In this document: positions 54,001 to 61,031 of the stretch, piece after piece
Layout: the number at the start of each line of letters is the position of its first letter
Position numbering within the stretch: the first letter of the stretch is position 1
From: Acanthopleuribacter pedis
GTDB taxonomy: Bacteria > Acidobacteriota > Holophagae > Acanthopleuribacterales > Acanthopleuribacteraceae
Assembly: GCF_017377855.1 (NCBI RefSeq)
Contig: NZ_JAFREP010000021.1
Coordinates: 62,001 to 126,000, forward strand
Direction: 5' to 3'
DNA: 64,000 nt
The notes under the pieces: generated by a model
Databases searched by the model: none
The model's input: the letters and a program-made list of their open reading frames with translations, nothing else
Told to the model about the DNA's origin: nothing
Program-made: the position numbers and the translations under genes

Positions 54001-57000
54001 AAGCGCGGAGTCAAACCGACCCGCTCCGCTTTGAGCGCTACCACTTTTTCACCATCAGTGCCCAACAGAGCGGCTCGGCCCTGCCCACGCAACGTGACCT
54101 GCTCATCGAAAACCTCGAGACCGGCAACAACCTGCTCCCGCTCGACGAAGGCGGCGCCACGGCGCAGCCCGGCCTCAAAGGATCCCTCGCCATCGATCCC
54201 AATGGATTGATGAGTATGACCCTGGTCGGCCAAGAAGATCGCAAGCTGTTCGACATCGTCAACCCGGAAGTTTCGATGTTAACCGATTGGGGTTTCGACG
54301 TTCGCGTCGGTGAACACCCGGCACGCATTGAGAACCACGTGATCTACCTGCCTTCCGACTACGCGGATCGCCTTGGCACGGTCGCCAACCCCGGCCAAGC
54401 GGCCGCCTCAGGGAACTGGCCGAACGACCGCAACCTGGTCACCTTCCACCAGTTCGACCGCAAAGGCCGAATGGTGGCAACCTGGCCACCCCGCGCCTTG
54501 AGCCTTCGCAAATCCGCCGGCGGGCCCTGGGCGATTGCGCCAACCGCCTCGGGCGCCAATCTAACGACCCGTTTCGAATACGACGCCCACGACCGCATGA
54601 TCGCCACCCACGAGCCCGATGCGGGTACAAGCTGGTTCGTCTACGACCGCCACGGCCGCGTCCGTCTCCACCAACAAGGCAACACCGCCGGCGGCACCCT
54701 CTGGCGCGAAACGATCTATGATCCCGAGGGGCGCGTGGTCGCGCTGCAAACCCTCGACCTCTCCGCGTTCCCCGGCGGCGCCACCCGCGCATCGCTGCAA
54801 AACACTTTGAACCCCAATCAATCCGGCGCCCTCGCCCCGGCCGATTTCGGCCCGCTGGCGAACACCGGTGAACCCATCAACGACAGCTTCGTCGAAACCC
54901 TCTACGACGTTTACGACACCTTCAACCGTCGCCAACCCTTTGTACGCCACACGGAAACGGGACCCAGCGCAAGCAACAACGCGTTTTGGCCCAACTTCTT
55001 CGACCTCCAAGCCGCTTATCCCTGGGATGAAGACGGGATCCTTTTTGCCGACCCCATCGGGCAAATTGTAGAAACCAACAGCGCCCACAGCGCGGAACGG
55101 GTTTATTACGACTTCAAAGGCCGTGCAGTCTGTCGCGTCTACCTGGTTCGCGGCGTGCTGGAACCCCAAATCACCTGGTTGCAATACGACAACCGCGATT
55201 TGGTGACGGCCTTCTACAACCAAACCCACCACCAAGGCCTGGGCTTCCAGTACGACGCCTTCGGCCGGCTCGTCCACACCCTCGATCTGACCCCGCTCTC
55301 GGATCGCATGCAGATCGCGGTCACCCACCGCCAGGTCGGCGCCGAATTCACCACACCGGTGGCCTCAGCCCACGCGGTGCTCGGACCCCTGATTGATGAA
55401 ACGGCCAACATCAGCATGGACGAAACCCAACGTACCTTAACCACCTGGACCTACACACCCACCGGCCACATCGACGAGGTGACCTACGGCGACGGCGCCG
55501 GCGTTCAAGTGGGCAACCGCTACCGCTACGACGTGCGCGACTGGCTCTACACCCACGACGTCCGGGTCGGGAATCTGCAAACCTATCAAGTCGAATTGGA
55601 TTACTTCGGGCTCAACGATTGCTTCACCGGCGACTGTGGTCAAAACGGGAACCCGCTAAACGAAGGCGTGCGCCGCATGTTCGACGGCACCATCGCCATC
55701 CTCAACGAAACCTACCACCACACAACGGAAGTCGAGGCGCTTGGTTCCGGTTCAGACAGCATCATCAGGCCCCAGGTCCTGCGCCACGAGTTCGGCTACG
55801 ACGGTATCTACCAACTCACCCACGCCCACCACTCCTGGCCGCAACCCTACAGCCAAACCTACCAATACGACCGCAACGGCAACCGCATTCGTGAAATCCA
55901 AAACAACAAACCCTCTTTTGATAGCAACCCGCCGATCTCCACCACGCTCAACCACAGCATCAACGGCAACAACAACCAGCTGACCTACCTCTCCTCCACC
56001 AACGGCGGTTACGGCTGGGATCAAATGGCCTTTGGTTACGACAACCTCGGCAACGTCACCACCCTGGAGCACTTCAACTTCACGGGCGGTTTGCAAAACA
56101 CCTTCAGACAAGACATGGTCTACAACGATCAGCGATTCCCGCAACTTCCCACCCAAATCAACCAGTCCAAACAGAACGAAACCGCGGCCGATGAATTGGA
56201 CGCGCACAACCGCACCTTCCGCTACGACCACAACGGCGCCCGTGTGTTCCGCCAAATCGGCGCGGGCGCAACGGCAAAAACCACCTTCTTCGTGCCGGCC
56301 GGTAACGACAACGCGGTCGAACTGGACGCCTGGGGCCGCGCCAAACGCTATTACCTCTTTAACGGCGAAGAACGGTTCGGCTACAAAAGCAAATACAACA
56401 CGGGCCTGTATGTCAAAGACCACCTCGGCAGCACCAAAATGGTGCTGGCCGCCAACCGCAACCTTCCCGCCCCAGACCTGACCCAAACCCCGCCCCCCAC
56501 GGCGACACCCGGGTTAGAAGCGGCGCAACCCCTGGTCGCCATGGCCTTCGAAGGCAACCTGACCAACGAGGGTTTGCTGGCGGACGGCAGCGCGGTCGGT
56601 ACCGAACGCTATATGTCCCGTGACGGCCGTCGCGCCTTGTGGTTGGAACAGGGCGACCGCATCACGCTCGCCAACGACACGCGCCTGGAACGGCTTAGCC
56701 AAGCCTTCAGCCTGGTGCTTTGGGTTTACGATGCGGACGAACGCGACGGCGTGGAAGACTACGCCTCCATGATTTGCGTCGGAACCCAGCGCAGCATCCG
56801 TTACAACACGATCAACTTCTACCTCGCCTCCTCCAAACAGCCCGTCCTTCTCGTGGGCGGCGGCGCCGAGGGCTGGCAATATTTGTCCCAGTGGCCGCTG
56901 CTACCGCATCGGACCTGGACCCAACTGGCGGTGACCTTCGACGGTCGTTTGGTTCGCTTCTATCAGAACGGCGAAGAAGTCGGCGAGCCCCAAGAGGTGA

Positions 57001-58091
57001 CCTTGCCGGCGCTGTACCCCGCCCAAGACATCGCGCTGGGTGACTGGCCGACCTACGATGGATACCGCATGCACGGTTCGCTGGATCAGGTTGAAATCCA
57101 CGACCGCGTGCTGGGCCTCGAAGAGATTCGCGCCCACTACAACAACGCCTTCATCTTGCACGACCCCATGGCCGGCACCCAAGAAGCGGTGGCCCAACCC
57201 TCGGCCTACAACCAAATCCGCGAGCTTATGGTGATGCGCTTGGGTGATACCGATCCCTACGGCAACACCCTGCGGGAAGAGTACCCGAGCGACACCCCGG
57301 AAGACGGCAAGGAGCCCCACCAGTTCACGGGGCAGGAGCGCGAGCACGGCACCGGCTTGACCTACATGGGCGGCCGTTGGTACCATCCCGCCGCGGGCCG
57401 CTTCGTGCAAACGGATCCCGCGCGCGAGTTCGTAAATCCCTACAGCTACGCGGCCAACAATCCCCAAAAGTACACGGACCCCACGGGTGAAACGCTTTTC
57501 TTTCATAAAAATGTCCCACCCGCGGAACGCGCGTTCTTCTTAAGTGAGCTTCAGAAAATAAGCAATCACAAGCTGGCACTCAAAAATGACCAAATCATAA
57601 TTGAAAAGTGCGCACAGAATGTAACAAAGCCACAAGGAACACTTCTCTCAGAACGTGTGATTGAATCGCCACATAAAACAATCATTTTACGTGACCCAAA
57701 CAAAACCGAACTCAAACGCCCAAAACCCGGAAAAGTAAAAAAAGGGAAAGTAGAAAACCGGAAAATATTTTACTGGGCCCCAAACAAGACACCTGGAACC
57801 CTAGATGCTACAGCGGACGGCAAAACAGCTTTATCCGAGTACACTCCGATGTTTGTAATTCTTGCACATGAGTTAATTCACGCTGATCGCGACAATCGTG
57901 GCGTGTTTTACCCACCCGAAAAAACAACAACAAACACAGTAAACCTTCAAAGCATTAAGAAACCATACGATATCCTCACAAGGATCGAAGAGCTAGCCAC
58001 AATAGGCATCAAAAACCATAATAAAGAGGGCGACATCACTGAAAATGAAATCCGTAAAGAAAACGGTCTTCTTGACAGAAAAGCTCATTGA
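48027..58091 (+). CDS. Giant RHS repeat-associated core protein with M91-like metallopeptidase tail
   Basis: A 3354-residue protein with signal peptide (MFIFSLLTSLPLWA). Residues up to about 1850 are beta-rich repeats without YD motifs, including an AT-rich block. YD repeats follow (EFDSLGRQTKTG, RFEYDAHDRMIATHEPD, YDRNGNRIREIQ, FRYDHNGARVFRQI). A LamG-like lectin domain (about 2835-3040, FSLVLWVYDADER...HRTWTQLAVTFDGRLVRFYQNGE) is inserted before the RHS core (LTYMGGRWYHPAAGRFVQTDP...NPYSYAANNP, about 3110-3150). The variable tail after DPTGE is about 200 residues, low in GC. It contains a zinc-protease motif HELIH (3281-3285) and, downstream, EELATIGI...ENEIRKENGLLDRKAH, the layout of M91 (NleD-type) effectors. 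It is probably an intercellular toxin released by core self-cleavage. Confidence 0.9.
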   Translation: MLRIMFIFSLLTSLPLWANKSFEVNFGSTEDRSIDSNISAPVVIESHMLRYDEQVNTPILVMFEDADNPRTYWAGSDWTTTPTRFNSSHASPHPFWRFMDIDRISDDTWNNNSFGFYRVVNDRIRITLAQNDLTEAFWQGQPSKRIKVRVGHNLNGNDLYSDAIVTLNRRNQTRLEIDKEQTGFNVTLGGDAQLRIKASLTYDALLEPEKVSYRLHRQRITETAYWNRSGWSNTTEWRPLTDANQSNGDLFQARQANSDDDLANLEMTQTDFIQAFWNQPEWRYYLALRYDGANTPIESEPVLLRFEIVPPAPVPDLEFKPGNPPKISWNGSPNYNSEIVKQAFAVAIQKLEDGTWLNEDWRNPIHWYTTEEQDLSILNLDYETTYRAIVYSIFYTRISADPDPNEPSQAPTGVRPEDIEQFKFANEAPAIEFRLSKPALPNIDAYTDLEIAPIDTYHLTNRLPHFQIERTGNTPIRGQWYVGLKDETGEWLDPIWHQRPEPQVYVPMKNGMVYDVYLQNEYLDRRTPVQHMGQVRFLDDKVIGTDRYNTDPSTITPTSTVTFDLIGLTQEPDQNEIFIKLAYTTSVRDPYNSNSSQRRERIFNGTRFLSPYKSSDFPLMTLDKIKKFSIFHGSKLEKISNTHYRVHINFTNLMFHNYDLLNATHTTPTELEITYKDIKTHKQVVIPYENYIIARPTYLIEEDSAHFLFDNTPFLIGDKTIEWLWQDIDTEEYWDGHRWLPANDIPPWSRIPWSSSNSNFWPYINFGPFKNGFAAIYDPSFIRSNFIDGFKTRKLKVFFRSSEISINQFSTSSLAFSIQPYDKTLTADISSTKWGFQHQSSETSLFLRKSDKPPIPENTIAGIENENDTYHTVELKNNKHLVFTIYKKETTGNTVTYAKWLRSNLISLKKSNNQFTSSFVHDTLTRLLYEGDVNTVNITDKENPYYLTASIVAYDDLDPSGITSGWPAYPQDLPPDWDINISINGIHLPLLTRDQALNYDGSVGIPIHYRLFGELDIQGIDLARDPESDPVLFSFPENLNATAWVSKGDILKARVADVYGNDNPERFNPTWEIFRWDAASQDWTLVERRIDVDTFQFDQTYIAGIPYRVIYSVRDAYGFTEQMVQDFGFVRDLSNITATFQLSLRNVSADERKFMRVKLRESSNFTTQLFGGENSEGFKISVTDLEQDIYNENGIEKTVPYPGLDLRFTVRNHLPESGRTFTRYNQTGWQFTSYNWIGECDYMRVSQTETPRPEPDLAPFPVEMWNFVVTDTWTGREHAFDVANTLSVTYDGLFECETNDPLPSSTIIPVTKEEPWYYSDDQVADFVIETEAILNHTTYQANPANFTLQVVIEPELNTDETQILVNTPLHAYLAATGQSFETFDVNLNHIATGRLRIQFNAIEPKPGNTQEVPTQWRDTFVTAKMLNPNTKDTITRRFRFYIVNSTSNEVLTSSDNYRGDGFPITLSYGSPPETLGISQLSFRSVNKERVLFRDDVNETATFIQEVTPNSDLNVAMVNWENFYWKWENEGEAWDGQAWVPSAQTAGVQIGAANGSLAQSTVTYDSAGKLIRIYGRIPINTLGEAFWAKGNAIPVALSLSYRGRNGTVISPENTAERQRYTTQFTLYRNDSTLIDAPQNLSSGLGVNHGSALETLASVAPGSDLGQALAAAYAPEPFTLASENVQDQAQHTWVLGKEALAINDLATTPNLNSLGSYAYLTIPFTPNQNQNERHLVFLVPYPEATASAMPFTYANRQATTLNAAQTTWQQQYNVFWRNQPGDNLNPAQFQIVVFIPENELVRSPLAPVDRTFLQNNVELQMPNSDASNFGQSTDHNRIVTITYPDREDPSHRIVTVLFSDLTGRAQETRTMATKVSAEMRNKVVISGVTEFDSLGRQTKTGKTFLADIGQNPYIGNGSLQNAAATMPLELAAAGSRTDTFAAGTRFWHTGNARPGGPDNLSYIVQKDSAPVVETLYEQDPTRARVLGTIPMGEQARSQTDPLRFERYHFFTISAQQSGSALPTQRDLLIENLETGNNLLPLDEGGATAQPGLKGSLAIDPNGLMSMTLVGQEDRKLFDIVNPEVSMLTDWGFDVRVGEHPARIENHVIYLPSDYADRLGTVANPGQAAASGNWPNDRNLVTFHQFDRKGRMVATWPPRALSLRKSAGGPWAIAPTASGANLTTRFEYDAHDRMIATHEPDAGTSWFVYDRHGRVRLHQQGNTAGGTLWRETIYDPEGRVVALQTLDLSAFPGGATRASLQNTLNPNQSGALAPADFGPLANTGEPINDSFVETLYDVYDTFNRRQPFVRHTETGPSASNNAFWPNFFDLQAAYPWDEDGILFADPIGQIVETNSAHSAERVYYDFKGRAVCRVYLVRGVLEPQITWLQYDNRDLVTAFYNQTHHQGLGFQYDAFGRLVHTLDLTPLSDRMQIAVTHRQVGAEFTTPVASAHAVLGPLIDETANISMDETQRTLTTWTYTPTGHIDEVTYGDGAGVQVGNRYRYDVRDWLYTHDVRVGNLQTYQVELDYFGLNDCFTGDCGQNGNPLNEGVRRMFDGTIAILNETYHHTTEVEALGSGSDSIIRPQVLRHEFGYDGIYQLTHAHHSWPQPYSQTYQYDRNGNRIREIQNNKPSFDSNPPISTTLNHSINGNNNQLTYLSSTNGGYGWDQMAFGYDNLGNVTTLEHFNFTGGLQNTFRQDMVYNDQRFPQLPTQINQSKQNETAADELDAHNRTFRYDHNGARVFRQIGAGATAKTTFFVPAGNDNAVELDAWGRAKRYYLFNGEERFGYKSKYNTGLYVKDHLGSTKMVLAANRNLPAPDLTQTPPPTATPGLEAAQPLVAMAFEGNLTNEGLLADGSAVGTERYMSRDGRRALWLEQGDRITLANDTRLERLSQAFSLVLWVYDADERDGVEDYASMICVGTQRSIRYNTINFYLASSKQPVLLVGGGAEGWQYLSQWPLLPHRTWTQLAVTFDGRLVRFYQNGEEVGEPQEVTLPALYPAQDIALGDWPTYDGYRMHGSLDQVEIHDRVLGLEEIRAHYNNAFILHDPMAGTQEAVAQPSAYNQIRELMVMRLGDTDPYGNTLREEYPSDTPEDGKEPHQFTGQEREHGTGLTYMGGRWYHPAAGRFVQTDPAREFVNPYSYAANNPQKYTDPTGETLFFHKNVPPAERAFFLSELQKISNHKLALKNDQIIIEKCAQNVTKPQGTLLSERVIESPHKTIILRDPNKTELKRPKPGKVKKGKVENRKIFYWAPNKTPGTLDATADGKTALSEYTPMFVILAHELIHADRDNRGVFYPPEKTTTNTVNLQSIKKPYDILTRIEELATIGIKNHNKEGDITENEIRKENGLLDRKAH

Positions 58092-58100
58092 GGTTCAAGC

Positions 58101-58571
58101 ATGACTACATATTTTTTCCTTCTGACTTGCTGCTGGTTGTCCTCCAACACGCCACTTTTCATCCATTTGTCCCCAGATCAGCAAAGTCCCTCGTCAAATT
58201 ACTGGAAAGTAGAAAGAAGTGACTTTAATCTTATCAAAAAAAATTTAAGGACCTTCGTCAAAGAAAATGTCAACCCGAACCACACTATCTTAAAAAACTG
58301 GAATGACTACACGATCCAAGTTGTCGGAGCGACTTCATTTGAGAACGAACCTGTGATTTTCATCAACGCCTATTGTGAATCACCAAACAAATCAATCATC
58401 GAGTTAAACAAAGATCCAAGAATTAATATTGCACCAATTAATGAGCAAACACAGCTTGTCGATACCGTCGATGGAGGTGCATGTTATTTTAATGTTTGGT
58501 TTGATCCCATATCAAAAACCTTCACCGGCTTTACAACCAATGAATGGGGCAAAACCTATCCAGAAAAGTGA
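58101..58571 (+). CDS. Small exported protein, candidate immunity protein to the RHS tail
   Basis: A 156-residue protein starting 9 bases after the stop of the giant RHS gene, with GAGG before its ATG, so it is translationally linked to the toxin. The N-terminus is hydrophobic (TYFFLLTCCWLSSNTPLFI), probably a signal peptide or lipoprotein-like signal. The mature part has FVKENVNPNHTILKNWNDYTIQVVGATSFENEPVIFINAYC and DTVDGGACYFNVWFDPISKTFTGFTTNEWG, a compact alpha/beta domain. Its GC is low, like the toxin tail. Position, size and composition are those of an immunity gene, though similar GGxCYF proteins also occur near other RHS genes. I do not recognise a named family. Confidence 0.65.
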   Translation: MTTYFFLLTCCWLSSNTPLFIHLSPDQQSPSSNYWKVERSDFNLIKKNLRTFVKENVNPNHTILKNWNDYTIQVVGATSFENEPVIFINAYCESPNKSIIELNKDPRINIAPINEQTQLVDTVDGGACYFNVWFDPISKTFTGFTTNEWGKTYPEK

Positions 58572-58647
58572 TTCAGGCAGCTTTCCTGTGCTTTGCCTTT
58601 CCGGTGCACTCTGTGTCACCATAGCCGCGCCGGAAAGGAGTTAGGCC

Positions 58648-59661
58648 GTGCTTGTTGATGCCCATGTTCTTGCCAAGAACCGAACCCAATCACTCAAAAT
58701 TGCGGGGGCTCTCGCCCTGCCACTGCTCTTCCTCGCCGCTTTTTTCACACAACAACCCGGCGTCGCCGCCACGCTAGCCATCATCGCGGTCGTCCTCGGC
58801 GTGGTCGCCTTTCGGCGCTTCACGGCCAGAACGCGCCGTCGTTTTGCCTTGCTCCAACAACCGCTTCCCACTGAAGATATCGGCTTGCTCGAAGAACAGG
58901 TTGCCTATTACAACTGCCTCGAACCGGCCGATCAAAAACGCTTCCAGCAGTTGGTGCAGGTCTTTTTGGCAGAAACACCGATCACCGGCATTGATGTCGA
59001 AGTGACGCCTCTCCACCGCATCCTGGTCGCGGCGTCCGCGGTGATCCCCATCATGGGCCTGCCCCATTGGGAATACGCCTACCTCAGCGAGGTGCTGCTT
59101 TACCCCGCCCATTTCAACGCGGATTACGAAAGCGGTGACGGCGAGGACAACCGTATCCTCGGTCTGGTCCACGGCTCACTCAGCAACGGCGTGGTGATCC
59201 TTTCCGCCCCGGCGCTGATCTCCGGGTTCGCCAATCCCCACGACCGTCGCAATGTGGGGATTCACGAGTTCGCCCACATGGTCGACAAACGCGACGGCAG
59301 CATCGACGGCGTCGCCGCGGCCCTGCCCCGCGACCTGATCGCGCCCTGGCGCAACCTGATGCGCGAGAAAATGGCGGAAGACCAAAAGGGCCGCGGTGCG
59401 ATCGACCCCTACGCCCATACCAACGAACAAGAGTTCCTGGCGGTCACCACGGAATACTTTTTCGAGAACCCCGAGCGATTGGCCCGCGAACACCCGCGCG
59501 TTTACGCCAAGCTCAGCACATTGTACGGCCAAGACCCGGCCACCTTGCTCACCGAGGAATACCGCTTCCTGCGTCGCAAACCACTGGGCCGCAACGACCC
59601 GTGCCCTTGCGGCAGCCGCCGCAAATACAAGCGCTGCTGCCTCCCGAAAAAAAAGGCGTGA
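58648..59661 (+). CDS. mtfA: M90-family zinc metallopeptidase (MtfA-like) with SEC-C tail
   Basis: A 337-residue protein. Two hydrophobic stretches near the N-terminus (IAGALALPLLFLAAFFT, GVAATLAIIAVVLGVVAF) suggest a membrane anchor. The M90/MtfA domain follows, with ALLQQPLPTEDIGLL-type start, LYPAHFNADYE, GIHEFAHMVDKRDG (zinc HExxH) and EYFFENPERLAREHPRVYAKLSTLYGQDP. The last 25 residues are a SEC-C zinc motif (NDPCPCGSRRKYKRCC). E. coli MtfA is a cytosolic peptidase that binds the Mlc repressor and lacks both the membrane segments and the SEC-C tail. The start is GTG behind AGGAG. The gene is downstream of the RHS locus but has its own ribosome site and normal GC. Confidence 0.88.
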   Translation: MLVDAHVLAKNRTQSLKIAGALALPLLFLAAFFTQQPGVAATLAIIAVVLGVVAFRRFTARTRRRFALLQQPLPTEDIGLLEEQVAYYNCLEPADQKRFQQLVQVFLAETPITGIDVEVTPLHRILVAASAVIPIMGLPHWEYAYLSEVLLYPAHFNADYESGDGEDNRILGLVHGSLSNGVVILSAPALISGFANPHDRRNVGIHEFAHMVDKRDGSIDGVAAALPRDLIAPWRNLMREKMAEDQKGRGAIDPYAHTNEQEFLAVTTEYFFENPERLAREHPRVYAKLSTLYGQDPATLLTEEYRFLRRKPLGRNDPCPCGSRRKYKRCCLPKKKA

Positions 59662-59713
59662 CCGGGTTCATCCGACGGTAAGTCGGCTTGCCAGTCCCCG
59701 ACGGCCACGCCTT
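59645..59713 (-). terminator. Minus-strand terminator embedded in the end of the M90 gene
   Basis: On the minus strand AAGGCGTG (59713-59706) pairs with CACGCCTT (59660-59653), followed by a T-run provided by the A-rich Lys codons of the convergent M90 gene. An inner CCGAC/GTCGG hairpin occupies the loop. Confidence 0.5.
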
Positions 59714-59746
59714 CTCAATGCCCTGGAGAGCAAGAAACACCTTAAT

Positions 59747-60814
59747 CTAGTGAACGTTTTCCCGGTTGAGATCCTCGATCTGAGCCCAGACGGCCCAACC
59801 GCCGAAGCGCTCGTGAACCATGGCCATGATTTCGTTTTTGCCCTTCTTCAGATCGACATAAACCACGTCGTTCAAACCGACAATGCCGAGGTAGGTTTGG
59901 TCGTGGGAGCGGAATTCACCAATCCCCCGGAACACCTTTTCGCCATTTACAAACAAATCCACGCGATCACTGTAACCAATCTTGAGCCGAACCCGCTTGG
60001 CCTGGTCGGCATTGACCTCGGCCCGCGCCAATACGGTGGCCCAGCCGCGTTCTTTGGCGTGGACTTTGGAAATATTCGCCCAGCCGGGGCCGTCGACGCT
60101 CACGGTTTGCCACTTATCGCCGGCCACTTTGCCAGGATATACCTCGGTATCCAGATCCTCGGTTTTGAGCACGGGCGAAAGCTGCCATTGGCGAACGGTT
60201 CCCTCGGCAATGGCGACCGTTTCCGCCGGCTCCCCGCCCGCCGCTTCCCGCGGCGTGTATTTAAAATTGGTATACCAAGCATGGCCTTTTGGCGCGGCAT
60301 TCAACAAAATCCCCCCGCCGTCGCCCTCGTGTTTCAAAGGCATCTTCATGATCTTCTGGCCGTCAATGGTCAGTTCGGCCCAGTCGCCGTGGATGTCCAG
60401 CTTCAGACGCATCCATTTCAAAGGAGGCAGGTGCGCGCGTCCGGTGTAGCCGGGGCCGCTGTAAAGCTGCCATTCCACCATGCCTTTGTTGGAGGGCGCA
60501 TATTGGACGGCGTCGGGTAAGTTATTTTTGTGTGGCCGCACGTAAACGGATTCAAAATCGCCGTCGTCGACCATGCGAAACCGAATCCCGGGGAAACCAC
60601 GCATGCCGGTCACGGCCAAATCCACCTCAATGGTTCCGTTCCGCATGGCAACGTCCTTGAGTCGCACGGCGCCGGAGATGGCGGAGCGCCCCAAAAAGTC
60701 CCCGGCAATCGCATCGACATTCTCCCAGTGTTCTTCGTCGAAGGGCACCTCGCCGGCACTCAGCGAACCCATCATCAACAGAGAAATCAAACCCACACAC
60801 AACCATCGTTTCAT
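59747..60814 (-). CDS. Exported lectin-fold protein (DUF1080-like) with second beta domain
   Basis: A 355-residue protein with a signal peptide (CVGLISLLMMGSLSAG). Residues 20-190 resemble the concanavalin-like jelly roll of DUF1080/3-keto-disaccharide hydrolases: RSAISGAVRLKDVAMRNGTIEVDLAVTG...GIRFRMVDDGDFESVYVRPHK...PLKWMRLKLDIHGDWAELTIDGQ. Residues about 230-350 form a galactose-binding-like beta sandwich (KRVRLKIGYSDRVDLFVNGEKVFRG...DVVYVDLKKGKNEIMAMVHERFGGWAV). It probably binds or acts on carbohydrate outside the cytoplasm. The catalytic residues are not certain by eye. The ATG follows AAGGAG. It is monocistronic and convergent with the M90 gene. Confidence 0.7.
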   Translation of the reverse strand: MKRWLCVGLISLLMMGSLSAGEVPFDEEHWENVDAIAGDFLGRSAISGAVRLKDVAMRNGTIEVDLAVTGMRGFPGIRFRMVDDGDFESVYVRPHKNNLPDAVQYAPSNKGMVEWQLYSGPGYTGRAHLPPLKWMRLKLDIHGDWAELTIDGQKIMKMPLKHEGDGGGILLNAAPKGHAWYTNFKYTPREAAGGEPAETVAIAEGTVRQWQLSPVLKTEDLDTEVYPGKVAGDKWQTVSVDGPGWANISKVHAKERGWATVLARAEVNADQAKRVRLKIGYSDRVDLFVNGEKVFRGIGEFRSHDQTYLGIVGLNDVVYVDLKKGKNEIMAMVHERFGGWAVWAQIEDLNRENVH

Positions 60815-60984
60815 CGTTCAACGCTCCTTCTTTGAATGATTCCCAAGTCCCAAGACCCGTGGTGATCCACCAAAACAACCAACAATTCCCGAGGATGCCG
60901 CCGCCGGGTGGTATGATGCCTACAGGCGAGAGACTTGTGATCTCGTTTGCATGAAGCTTACGTAAGCGACTGGAACCAAAGTCG

Positions 60985-61021
60985 TTCAAATGCCGTTCAA
61001 GTTTCATTCAAATGCCGTTCA
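60985..61021 (+). promoter_or_regulatory. Direct repeat upstream of the HTH-membrane regulator
   Basis: TTCAAATGCCGTTCA occurs at 60985-60999 and again at 61007-61021, a spacing of 22 bases (about two helical turns). It ends 10 bases before the chosen ATG. It could be an operator, perhaps for autoregulation, or a chance duplication. Confidence 0.4.
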
Positions 61022-61031
61022 GGTGAAGAAA

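Noticed and set aside
52767..54233. Long minus-strand ORF of 488 codons opposite the giant RHS gene
   Set aside because: It mirrors the codon bias of the RHS coding strand, with long Gly/Val-rich runs, and has no domain or start signal.
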